Assembly: GCA_946493765.1 (NCBI GenBank)
Contig: CAMMAZ010000006.1
Span: 1 to 55,356, forward strand
Reading direction: 5' to 3'
DNA: 55,356 nt
Source of the DNA: an uncultured Clostridia bacterium
GTDB taxonomy: Bacteria > Bacillota > Clostridia > Oscillospirales > Acutalibacteraceae
Shown: piece after piece, positions 8,485 to 14,707 of the stretch
How positions within the stretch are numbered: position 1 is the first letter of the stretch
Layout: every line of letters starts with the position of its first letter
Notes under the pieces: model-generated
Seen by the model: the letters and a program-made list of their open reading frames with translations, nothing else
What the model was told of the DNA's origin: nothing
Databases searched by the model: none
Program-made: the position numbers and the translations under genes

Positions 8485-8506
8485 TCCATTTAAAGAACTG
8501 ATACAT
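8462..8506 (-). CDS. Candidate leaderless amphipathic peptide, 14 residues
   Basis: The ORF encodes MYQFFKWISRWLLG. Its ATG follows AAAGGAGG (8516-8523), a full-strength Shine-Dalgarno sequence, with a nine-base spacer, which is unlikely for a random ORF. On a helical wheel M1, F4, F5, W7, I8, W11 and L12 fall on one face, and Q3, K6, S9, R10 and G14 on the other, with net charge about +2. No signal peptide is present. Upstream on the same strand are a -10 TATAAC (8543-8548), a poor -35, and a LytTR-type direct repeat (8583-8612). The regulator that should bind it is encoded divergently at 8630. Possible roles are a peptide pheromone, a PSM- or bacteriocin-like peptide, or a small membrane toxin. 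Confidence 0.5.
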   Translation of the reverse strand: MYQFFKWISRWLLG

Positions 8507-8515
8507 GGGAAGTCG

Positions 8516-8565
8516 CCTCCTTTGTTTGCAAAGTCCACAATGGTTATAAAGCAAACAAAAGAAGG
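8516..8565. repeat. Inverted repeat around the peptide-gene promoter
   Basis: CCTCCTTTGTTTGC (8516-8529) is answered by GCAAACAAAAGAAGG (8551-8565), nearly complementary, flanking the -10 region at 8543-8548. On the minus strand its 3' arm contains the Shine-Dalgarno sequence of the peptide ORF. If transcription starts near 8536, only one arm is in that mRNA. On the plus strand both arms are in the leader of the regulator mRNA. Confidence 0.55.
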
Positions 8566-8571
8566 ATAAAA
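8543..8571 (-). promoter_or_regulatory. Candidate activated promoter of the 14-residue peptide gene
   Basis: Minus-strand TATAAC (8543-8548) has at 17 bp only a poor -35 hexamer (TTTTAT, 8566-8571), as expected for a promoter that needs an activator. The LytTR repeats end 11 bp upstream of that -35. Confidence 0.45.
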
Positions 8572-8582
8572 TACACATTGGA

Positions 8583-8612
8583 GCCAACGGTTGGAAAAAC
8601 GGACTGAACGGT
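8583..8612 (-). promoter_or_regulatory. LytTR-type direct-repeat operator
   Basis: On the minus strand ACCGTTCAG (8604-8612) and ACCGTTGGC (8583-8591) are direct repeats with a 12-bp gap, a 21-bp period. The first matches the published LytTR consensus [TA][AC][CA]GTTN[AG][TG] at 9 of 9 positions and the second at 8 of 9. The site lies upstream of the candidate peptide gene and just before the LytTR regulator gene. Confidence 0.6.
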
Positions 8613-8629
8613 AAAAAGGATGTTAAAAA

Positions 8630-9331
8630 TTGCGGGTAGCAATCTGTGATGATGAAAAACATTTTCGGGAAGAGCTTGTATCCCTGCTTTTGGAATACAG
8701 GCAGAAAGCACGTGTGTCGGTAGATATCGATGAATACGCCGACGGCGCGGGTCTTTGTGCATCAAACAAGAAATATGATGTTGTCTTTCTGGATTACCAG
8801 ATGAAGCAGTTGGACGGCATGCAAACAGCAAGGCAGCTGCGGAAACGCAACTGCCTTTGTACAATTGTCTTTATCACGAATTATCCGCAATTTGTGTTTG
8901 AAGCGTTTGAAGTGAACACATTTCGTTTTTTCGTTAAACCGCTTCAAAAGGAAAAACTGTTTGCGATGATCGACGCCTATCGGAAAACGATCAGGCAATT
9001 CAACCCGTTTCTGATTAAGGTCAACGATGAGCTGAAAACCTTTAATTCCAAGGACGTAATGTATCTGGAAGCGGCGGGGAAATATTGTATCATCCGGATG
9101 ACGAACCAGACACTGCAATGTTCCAAAACGCTTTCAGAGGTATTAACACTGATGCCCGTGCACTATTTTTACCGGATTCACCGATCCTATGCCGTAAATC
9201 TATGTCATATACAGACGATCCGGAAAAACGAGGTGTTGTTTTCCAACAAAGAACGTGCAAAGATCAGTCGGGAGCATGAAGCGGCATTCAAAAAGGTCTA
9301 CAGCGACTTTATCATGGAATCGAATAAATAA
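8630..9331 (+). CDS. LytTR-family response regulator (AgrA-like)
   Basis: A 233-residue regulator with an N-terminal receiver domain and a C-terminal LytTR DNA-binding domain. The receiver has the acidic pair in VAICDDEKHF and the phospho-acceptor Asp in VVFLDYQMKQLDG. The C-terminal half (from about 125) carries LytTR features: FNSKDVMYLEAAGKYCII and FYRIHRSYAVNLCHI. The start is TTG at 8630 with AAAGGA nine bases upstream; an overlapping ATG at 8620 is out of frame and closes after nine codons. The kinase gene follows after 12 bp. LytTR proteins bind 21-bp-period repeats, and one lies directly upstream at 8583-8612, so this regulator probably controls the peptide ORF and perhaps itself. Confidence 0.93.
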   Translation: MRVAICDDEKHFREELVSLLLEYRQKARVSVDIDEYADGAGLCASNKKYDVVFLDYQMKQLDGMQTARQLRKRNCLCTIVFITNYPQFVFEAFEVNTFRFFVKPLQKEKLFAMIDAYRKTIRQFNPFLIKVNDELKTFNSKDVMYLEAAGKYCIIRMTNQTLQCSKTLSEVLTLMPVHYFYRIHRSYAVNLCHIQTIRKNEVLFSNKERAKISREHEAAFKKVYSDFIMESNK

Positions 9332-9343
9332 GGGGGAAAAATA

Positions 9344-10639
9344 ATGCTGGAAATCATAGTAGCACAATCTTTTGAATATACCCTGTGCATCAGTCAAATC
9401 CTGACGCGGATCAAGGACGGTAGATACAAAAGCAAAAGATGGATGCTGCTGGTTTTGTTGTTGTATATACCGGGCGTTGTGGCACGGTATATCTTATTTA
9501 ATGAAACGGTAACGGCAGTGCTGTATCTTGTGTATCCGCTGCTGCCGCTGTTGACACCGTTTTTACTGGTCAAAGGGATCGGGATGCGGCAGGTAATTTC
9601 CGCTTACCTGTTTGTTTATGGACTGGCAACGGCGATTACGACTGCTCTGTTTTTGATCACCGATTCGTTTTATGACAATGAAACCTTTAAGAACATATTG
9701 GATTTAGGGATCAGTATCGTATTCACAGTATTGTTTTGCAGTGTGCTGCAAAGCAAACACGGCAAACGGCTGCGGCAGCAGCTGCCGTTGATTTCTGGGA
9801 AGATCAAGGGACTGACGGTGCTGTCATTTTGGATCAGCGCATATCTGGCATATCTGGTATCGGATTTATCCTACAGTGATTCGCCGGAAAACTGGATCAT
9901 GGCGATCCGGCTGTTTGTGTCGTTTCTGATTTTACTGATCGGAATCACCTGCCCGATACTACTGGCCAACGCATTATCGAGCGGGTACTACAAAACGCTG
10001 GCGCAAAACTTTGAAAAGCAGATCGAGCAGCAGGCAGCGTTTTACCAAATGATCTCCGCATCAAACTTCGAACTGCGGCGATTCAAGCACGATTACCAGA
10101 ACATGCGGATCGGCTTGGACGGTGCGCTGCGAAGATCGGACATTGCGGGTGCGATGGAAATATTGCGTGCATGCGACGCACAGATGGGAAAGGCGGAAAA
10201 GGCACCATATGAAACGGGAAACGGCGTGGCGGACGCACTGTTGGCGGACAAGCAGCAGCGCGCAATGGGCAGCAACACGGTGATTCATTTTGAAGGGAGC
10301 GTACCGGCAAAACCTATATCGGCGGCAGATCTGTGTGTAATTTTGGGGAACACGGTGGACAATGCGATCGAAGCATGCGAAAAGCTGCCGCGGGAAGAAG
10401 AAAAGGAAATCAATGTGCGGATCATCCCGAACGGAGGGCTGCTGATGTTTGACATTGAAAATCCGGTGGCACAGGCGGTCACGGTGAAGGACGGACGGAT
10501 CGAAACCACCAAGGCGGATAAGCATTCCCATGGGTTCGGGCTTTATTCCCTGCAAAAGGCTGTGGACAAATACAAAGGCGATCTTTCCTTTTCCTGCAAG
10601 GACAACCGCTTTTCTGTTCGTGTTATCTTTGATTTGTGA
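9344..10639 (+). CDS. GHKL-domain sensor histidine kinase (AgrC/ComD type)
   Basis: A 431-residue membrane kinase, the partner of the preceding regulator. Residues 1 to about 215 contain six or so hydrophobic segments, typical of peptide-sensing AgrC-like kinases. The dimerisation helix has the phospho-accepting His in FELRRFKHDYQNMR near 250. The GHKL ATPase domain follows with VILGNTVDNAIEAC (N box) and HGFGLYSLQKAVDKY (G box) near the end. The ATG follows AGGGGG with a seven-base spacer. No agrB-type processing peptidase or agrD gene is adjacent, so any peptide signal would not be the classical cyclic thiolactone. Transcription ends at 10691-10720. Confidence 0.93.
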   Translation: MLEIIVAQSFEYTLCISQILTRIKDGRYKSKRWMLLVLLLYIPGVVARYILFNETVTAVLYLVYPLLPLLTPFLLVKGIGMRQVISAYLFVYGLATAITTALFLITDSFYDNETFKNILDLGISIVFTVLFCSVLQSKHGKRLRQQLPLISGKIKGLTVLSFWISAYLAYLVSDLSYSDSPENWIMAIRLFVSFLILLIGITCPILLANALSSGYYKTLAQNFEKQIEQQAAFYQMISASNFELRRFKHDYQNMRIGLDGALRRSDIAGAMEILRACDAQMGKAEKAPYETGNGVADALLADKQQRAMGSNTVIHFEGSVPAKPISAADLCVILGNTVDNAIEACEKLPREEEKEINVRIIPNGGLLMFDIENPVAQAVTVKDGRIETTKADKHSHGFGLYSLQKAVDKYKGDLSFSCKDNRFSVRVIFDL

Positions 10640-10690
10640 AATACATATCCAAAAATGCGAGCTGCGTTATTTGGCTTTTGTTGGTTCATG

Positions 10691-10722
10691 AAAAAATATC
10701 CGGGAGTCCGGATATTTTTTTC
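10691..10722 (+). terminator. Terminator after the LytTR/GHKL operon
   Basis: A 13-bp stem (10691-10703 and 10708-10720) with a four-base loop runs into T residues. Confidence 0.85.
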
Positions 10723-10742
10723 TTTTTGTGTTTAAAATATGT

Positions 10743-10800
10743 TATAATTTTTTTGAAAGGATTTGTCATGGTGAATCGTTTTATAAGTGAAAGGCTTTAA
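10743..10800 (+). promoter_or_regulatory. Upstream region of the Cys-rich/ECF cassette with a possible 10-residue leader ORF
   Basis: A TATAAT lies at 10743-10748 without a good -35. Then GAAAGGA (10755-10761) precedes an ATG at 10768 that opens a 10-codon ORF (MVNRFISERL) ending at 10800. Further on, TTTAAAAC occurs twice before the CGGAGGT site of the next gene. An ECF-type promoter may be here but I cannot assign its hexamers. Confidence 0.3.
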
Positions 10801-10834
10801 AACCCTTATCTTTTAAAACACGGAGGTTCCCGTT

Positions 10835-11422
10835 ATGAAAAAAGCAATGCTTTCGATTTTAGCCGTTCTTTTGTTGTTAGGCAGCGTTTCTGTTTTCGCC
10901 GCCGGGCAATCGAACAGCACAGACAATCCGGATGCACAAAATACCGTTTGCATTACAAAAACGCAAACAATAGACCGGCAAACACAATCTGCCGGCAGCA
11001 CTGCGCCGGTTGCCTCCACCCGCCGCGCGCAGGATGGTTCCTGTTTGCAAACAGCACAGCAGGCACAAACTGCTGTCAACGCGTCCGCAGCGCGTTCCAC
11101 CCGCCGTGCACAGGACGGCTCCTGTCTGCAAAACGACGGCGTCACCTGTGCAAACACACAAAATTGTCCGAACACCACCGAATCCACGACCGCTGCAACG
11201 GTGCAAACGAAAATGCAGGCGTGCACAACACAGCAAACGCAAACGGCAGTCAATACGTCCGCGGTGCGTTCCACCCGCCGTGCACAGGACGGCTCGTGTC
11301 TGCAAAATGCAAACGCTTCCTGCCTGAATGCCGGGAATTGTCCAAACGACTGCACGCCTAAACGCGACGGCAGCGGCATGAAAAACGGCACGGGCGCCGG
11401 ACACGGACGTTATTGTAAATAA
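10835..11422 (+). CDS. Secreted Cys-rich repeat protein, function unknown
   Basis: A 195-residue protein with a signal peptide (hydrophobic core at about 5-20, likely cut after the VFA at 20-22). The mature part is Thr/Gln/Asn-rich with 11 cysteines and three exact copies of STRRAQDGSCLQ at residues 61-72, 88-99 and 146-157. The second and third copies belong to a larger unit of about 37 residues ending in NCPN. The dibasic RR in every copy could be a protease site, which would release similar Cys-containing peptides; this is speculation. The ATG follows CGGAGGT with a seven-base spacer. It is the first gene of a cassette with an ECF sigma factor (17 bp downstream) and an anti-sigma factor, so it may be their target or their signal. 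I do not recognise the family. Confidence 0.75.
   Translation: MKKAMLSILAVLLLLGSVSVFAAGQSNSTDNPDAQNTVCITKTQTIDRQTQSAGSTAPVASTRRAQDGSCLQTAQQAQTAVNASAARSTRRAQDGSCLQNDGVTCANTQNCPNTTESTTAATVQTKMQACTTQQTQTAVNTSAVRSTRRAQDGSCLQNANASCLNAGNCPNDCTPKRDGSGMKNGTGAGHGRYCK
11015..11305 (+). repeat. Three copies of a 12-codon repeat in the Cys-rich gene
   Basis: Copies at 11015-11050, 11096-11131 and 11270-11305 encode the identical peptide STRRAQDGSCLQ but differ at synonymous positions, for example CGCGCG against CGTGCA for Arg-Ala. Protein identity with DNA divergence points to selection on the peptide rather than a recent duplication. Confidence 0.85.
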
Positions 11423-11439
11423 ACCAAACGGAGTTTTTT

Positions 11440-11940
11440 ATGAGAAGTGATCAAACCGTTCGGCAGGCCATTGAAGAATATGCCGATATGGTACAGCGCA
11501 TTTGCTTTCTGCATTTAAAAAATCGGGAAGACACAGAGGATATATTTCAAACCGTGTTTTTGAAATATACCCTCTATCCCGGCGTGTTCCAAGATAAGGC
11601 GCATGAAAAAGCCTGGCTGATCCGTGTGACGGTCAATGCATGCAAGGATCTGCTCAAAAGCTTCTACCGTAAACAGACAGTACCGCTCGACCTGCTGTCC
11701 GACAGCGCGGCTGCGTCAAACGATGCAAACCGGGAAGTTCTGTTTGCCGTTTTATCGCTGCCAAAGAAATACAAAGATGTGATCTATCTTTATTATTATG
11801 AGGGATACACAGCCATTGAAATCGCTGATATTTTGAATAAAAGCCAAAACGGCATTTACACACTGCTTGCCAGAGGCAGAACGCTTTTAAAACAGCAACT
11901 GGGAGGTGACGGATTTGAATCGGATCCAAAAAGCATTTGA
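11440..11940 (+). CDS. ECF-type RNA polymerase sigma factor
   Basis: A 166-residue sigma-70 family member with only regions 2 and 4. Region 2 contains AIEEYADMVQRICFLHLKN and EDTEDIFQTVFLKY, the core-binding and -10 recognition part. Region 4 near the C-terminus has LPKKYKDVIYLYYYEGYTAIEIADIL with a helix-turn-helix followed by GIYTLLARGRTLLKQ. It lies between the secreted repeat protein and the anti-sigma factor, overlapping the latter, which is the usual sigma/anti-sigma gene order. The ATG follows CGGAG. It probably drives its own cassette, but I could not locate its promoter motif with confidence. Confidence 0.93.
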   Translation: MRSDQTVRQAIEEYADMVQRICFLHLKNREDTEDIFQTVFLKYTLYPGVFQDKAHEKAWLIRVTVNACKDLLKSFYRKQTVPLDLLSDSAAASNDANREVLFAVLSLPKKYKDVIYLYYYEGYTAIEIADILNKSQNGIYTLLARGRTLLKQQLGGDGFESDPKSI

Positions 11941-12685
11941 TACAGTAAAGGCGGATGAACAATTGAAAGAAAACACCGCCGCGTTCATTCATGACGCGAT
12001 TGCCCCAAAAAAGCGCAGACCCAAATGGCGGTATATGGCGGCAGCCATGGCAGTTTTGTTGGTTGCTTTTTTCGGAGTCGGTCTGTTTTCCGTTTATCAA
12101 AAACCGGTCTCTTTTATCAGCATCGATGTCAATCCGTCGCTGGAATTGCAGCTGAACCGGTTTGACACGGTGATCGACGCCGTCGCCTATAACGACGAGA
12201 TGCAGGATATTCTGCAAAATCTGAAGCTGACCAACAAGCACTACACAAAGGCGGTCGAACTGCTTTTGGAAGATCCCGCTTTTTCCGCCTATTTAACACA
12301 AGACGCAGCGCTCACCTTTACCGTCGTTTCCGATCACGACACCCAGCTTACCACAGGACTTCAAAACTGCCGCGGCTATCAAAAATATAACGGCGAATGC
12401 AGTGCAGCCGACACCGAATTGATGCAGCAAGCGCATGAAAATGGCATGTCTTTTGGGAAATATAAGGCCTATCTTGCGCTTAAAGCTTATGAACCGGATT
12501 TAACGGTCGACGAATGCAAAGCGATGAGTATGCGTCAGATCAAAGACAAAATCGCACAATACAGCGGCGGCACCCAGAATTCCGGCAACGGCGGCGGGTC
12601 TGTTGAAACACCGGCGTCTATTGGCGCCGGGCAGGGTGAAAAAAAGACAAAACGCCAGCATCAAAACAGACAAAAAAACGCCTAA
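11915..12685 (+). CDS. RsgI-like membrane anti-sigma factor
   Basis: A 256-residue single-span protein. A short cytoplasmic segment (1-39) should hold the sigma factor, followed by a membrane helix (about 40-60). The outer part begins with FISIDVNPSLELQLNRF, the hallmark of the RsgI extracellular domain. In RsgI this domain undergoes autocleavage at an Asn-Pro bond, here N73-P74, and later intramembrane proteolysis frees the sigma factor. The C-terminus (about 210 onward) is Gly/Asn/Ser-rich and then strongly basic, without the carbohydrate-binding domain of cellulosomal RsgI proteins. I place the start at TTG 11915, eight bases after GGGAGG; a GTG at 11906 overlaps that site. RsgI-type sensors usually pair with SigI; pairing with an ECF factor is less common. 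Confidence 0.85.
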   Translation: MNRIQKAFDTVKADEQLKENTAAFIHDAIAPKKRRPKWRYMAAAMAVLLVAFFGVGLFSVYQKPVSFISIDVNPSLELQLNRFDTVIDAVAYNDEMQDILQNLKLTNKHYTKAVELLLEDPAFSAYLTQDAALTFTVVSDHDTQLTTGLQNCRGYQKYNGECSAADTELMQQAHENGMSFGKYKAYLALKAYEPDLTVDECKAMSMRQIKDKIAQYSGGTQNSGNGGGSVETPASIGAGQGEKKTKRQHQNRQKNA

Positions 12686-12697
12686 AACAGATATTTT

Positions 12698-12728
12698 AAA
12701 ACACCGGCAAATGCATGCCGGTGTTTTT
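12698..12728 (+). terminator. Terminator after the ECF cassette
   Basis: A perfect 12-bp stem (12698-12709 and 12716-12727) with a six-base loop ends in a T-run. Confidence 0.9.
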
Positions 12729-12752
12729 GTATCTTTTTTGCAGATATTGTGT

Positions 12753-12758
12753 TATAAT
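12753..12758 (+). promoter_or_regulatory. -10 element of the HAD hydrolase gene
   Basis: A perfect TATAAT lies 34 bp before the proposed GTG start; no good -35 is seen at 16-18 bp. Confidence 0.5.
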
Positions 12759-12792
12759 GATGCAAAGCAAACAGAAAGGTCGGGATTTTCAA

Positions 12793-13479
12793 GTGATCGA
12801 CACCATTCTTTTTGATCTGGACAACACGCTGTTGGATTTCAACAAAGCGGAACGCATTGCGATTCAAAAAACGCTGTGTCATATCGGCATTGAACCGAAA
12901 GATGCGATTTTAAACCGGTATAGTGAAATCAATCTGGCACAGTGGAAGCTGCTCGAACAAGGGAAATTAACAAGAAGTGAGGTAAAGGTGCGCCGATACC
13001 GGCTTTTGTTTGATGAGCTCGGCGTGGATTTTTCGCCGCGGGAGGCAACGGCGATCTATGAATCGTTTTTAGGACAAGGGCATTATTTTATGGACGGCGC
13101 AGAAGATCTGCTGCACGCGCTTACCGGGCGTTTCCGGCTGTATCTGGTCACCAACGGGACGGCTGCCGTTCAAAAAGGCAGGATCCAAAGCGCCGGGTTA
13201 AAACGCTATTTTTACGACATGTTTATCTCCGAAAACGTCGGCTATCCAAAGCCCGATCTTCGCTATTTTACCTATTGTTTTGCACATATTCCGGATTTTC
13301 AAAAAGAGCAAACCATTATCGTGGGCGACAGTCTCACTTCCGACATACAGGGCGGCAAAAACGCCGGGATCCGAACCGTTTGGTTTCATCCGAAGCATGT
13401 GCAAAACAACACAGACCTCCTGCCCGACTATGAAATCTCACATTTGAGCGAACTGCCCGCATTGCTACAAAAGTTATGA
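12793..13479 (+). CDS. HAD-superfamily hydrolase, YjjG/YfnB-like nucleotidase
   Basis: A 228-residue cytoplasmic phosphatase of the HAD superfamily. Motif I is FDLDNTLLDF at the N-terminus, motif II is LVTNGT near 120, the motif III Lys is in VGYPKPDLRYF, and motif IV is IIVGDSLTSDIQGGKNAG. A helical cap lies between motifs I and II. The overall pattern resembles YjjG/YfnB 5'-nucleotidase-like members, but substrate specificity cannot be read from sequence. I choose the GTG at 12793 because an upstream in-frame ATG at 12760 falls at the predicted transcription start. It stands alone, with no terminator of its own until the shared hairpin near 13660. Confidence 0.88.
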   Translation: MIDTILFDLDNTLLDFNKAERIAIQKTLCHIGIEPKDAILNRYSEINLAQWKLLEQGKLTRSEVKVRRYRLLFDELGVDFSPREATAIYESFLGQGHYFMDGAEDLLHALTGRFRLYLVTNGTAAVQKGRIQSAGLKRYFYDMFISENVGYPKPDLRYFTYCFAHIPDFQKEQTIIVGDSLTSDIQGGKNAGIRTVWFHPKHVQNNTDLLPDYEISHLSELPALLQKL

Positions 13480-13658
13480 GAAAAAGAGAATAAACAGCAA
13501 ATAGTATAACTGAACAAAATTTTTGCGGTATACTTAAAAGCAAATATGTACAGTTGAAGTTGACCATAAAAACAGCAATTACCGAACCATTGGACAAACC
13601 TGTATTGAACAGGGGAATCGTTGTATGTTTTCACACGCAACTGTCTTAGGACATCAAT
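13480..13658. other. AT-rich intergenic stretch without a gene
   Basis: Between the HAD gene and the xpt terminator I see no coding signal and no RNA gene. A small hairpin (CCTGT 13599-13603 with ACAGG 13609-13613) is the only structure, and it has no clear role. Confidence 0.5.
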
Positions 13659-13697
13659 AAAACCCTATGGAAAGCCTTTTTTCTTCCATAGGGTTTT
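13659..13697. terminator. Terminator of the pyr operon, probably bidirectional
   Basis: AAAACCCTATGGAA (13659-13672) pairs perfectly with 13684-13697, with further pairing inside. It lies six bases past the xpt stop and closes the long minus-strand operon; it can also serve the convergent HAD gene. Confidence 0.88.
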
Positions 13698-13702
13698 ATT
13701 TC

Positions 13703-14275
13703 TCACATAAATGTAATACCGTTTTCGACGCTCATGGACTTGATTCGCGCTAAAGATTCGACCCGCAGTCCCGTGTCCCGCACGCGTTTGCCGCCGTCCT
13801 GGAATGCTTTTTCGATCACAATGCCGGCGCCGACTGCACGCGCGCCCGCCGCATGGATCAAATCCAGCAATCCCAAAAGCGCATTGCCTTTGGCGAGAAA
13901 ATCGTCGATGATTAGCACCCGGTCGCCGGGATGCAAAAACGATTTGGACACAATGATGTCATAGGTTTTTTGATGAGTAAAGGATTCTACTTTGGAACGG
14001 TAGACATCGCCGAAAATGTTGCAGGTTTGTGTCTTTTTGGCAAAGAGAACCGGCACATGAAAATACTGCGCCGTCAAACATGCAATACCGATGCCCGACG
14101 CTTCGATGGTCAAAATTTTATCGATTTTTTCATTTTGAAATAATCGGTAAAACTCCCTACCGACTTCGCACATGAAATTCACGTCGATCTGGTGATTGAC
14201 AAAGCTGTCGACTTTCAAGACATTGCCTTCGCCGATTTTTCCGTCCTTTAAAATTTTATCTTCCAGCCGTTTCAT
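13703..14275 (-). CDS. xpt: Xanthine phosphoribosyltransferase
   Basis: Purine salvage enzyme that joins xanthine to PRPP to give XMP. The 190 residues match the usual Xpt length. Recognisable parts are the N-terminal MKRLEDKILKDG, the ILTIEASGIGIA region, the TYRSKVESFT-like segment VYRSKVESFTHQ, and the PRPP-binding loop VLIIDDFLAKGNAL near 120-133. It starts six bases after the pyrI stop, so it is the last gene of the pyrimidine operon. I saw no purine riboswitch before it, unlike the xpt-pbuX arrangement of Bacillus, so its control should follow pyrimidine supply or the operon promoter. No xanthine permease gene is adjacent. Confidence 0.95.
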   Translation of the reverse strand: MKRLEDKILKDGKIGEGNVLKVDSFVNHQIDVNFMCEVGREFYRLFQNEKIDKILTIEASGIGIACLTAQYFHVPVLFAKKTQTCNIFGDVYRSKVESFTHQKTYDIIVSKSFLHPGDRVLIIDDFLAKGNALLGLLDLIHAAGARAVGAGIVIEKAFQDGGKRVRDTGLRVESLARIKSMSVENGITFM

Positions 14276-14281
14276 TTTGCA

Positions 14282-14707
14282 CTACACCCGGTTTTTGGCT
14301 TTGGTTTCGCAGTATATGCAGCGATAAACGCCTTTTTCCCGGTCGGTCAATTGGAACACATGCGGCAGCTCCTGCTCTACAGAGGTGATACAGCGCGGAT
14401 TTTTGCATTTGATCACATTCGTCACCCGCTGCGGCAGTTCCAGATGCAGCCGGTCTTTCACTTTACCGTCTTTAATGATACTGACGGTAATACCCGGATC
14501 GATATAGCCGAGCACATCCAGATTCAGATCGATGTGTTCAAAAATTTTGATAATGTCTTTGTGCCCCATTTTTTTGCTGTCGGCATTTTTGATGATGGCA
14601 ACGGTGCAGTTCAAACTGTCCAGATGCAGGATTTTATAGATATCCATCGCCTTTCCGGCGGTGATATGATCCAGCACAATACCGTTTGTGATGGGATTGA
14701 CAATCAT
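14282..14707 (-). CDS. pyrI: Aspartate carbamoyltransferase regulatory subunit
   Basis: Non-catalytic subunit that binds CTP/ATP and gives allosteric control to aspartate transcarbamoylase. The 141-residue protein has an N-terminal allosteric domain ([19 protein letters not shown]) and a C-terminal zinc domain with four cysteines in two pairs (CKNPRC and CIYC). The ATG at 14707 overlaps the pyrB stop by four bases (ATGA), so the two are translationally coupled as subunits of one enzyme. Having PyrI suggests feedback at enzyme level, which could partly replace the missing PyrR-type attenuation of this operon. Confidence 0.96.
   Translation of the reverse strand: MIVNPITNGIVLDHITAGKAMDIYKILHLDSLNCTVAIIKNADSKKMGHKDIIKIFEHIDLNLDVLGYIDPGITVSIIKDGKVKDRLHLELPQRVTNVIKCKNPRCITSVEQELPHVFQLTDREKGVYRCIYCETKAKNRV

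Noticed and set aside
8178-8489. Minus-strand ORF of 103 codons with a hydrophobic centre just after the candidate peptide gene
   Set aside because: It has no Shine-Dalgarno sequence, overlaps the peptide ORF in another frame, and crosses the plus-strand promoter at 8320-8347.
13480-13658. Small RNA or tRNA gene in the AT-rich gap
   Set aside because: No cloverleaf or strong structured fold; only one five-bp hairpin.
14276-14281. Guanine/xanthine riboswitch before xpt
   Set aside because: Only six bases separate pyrI and xpt.
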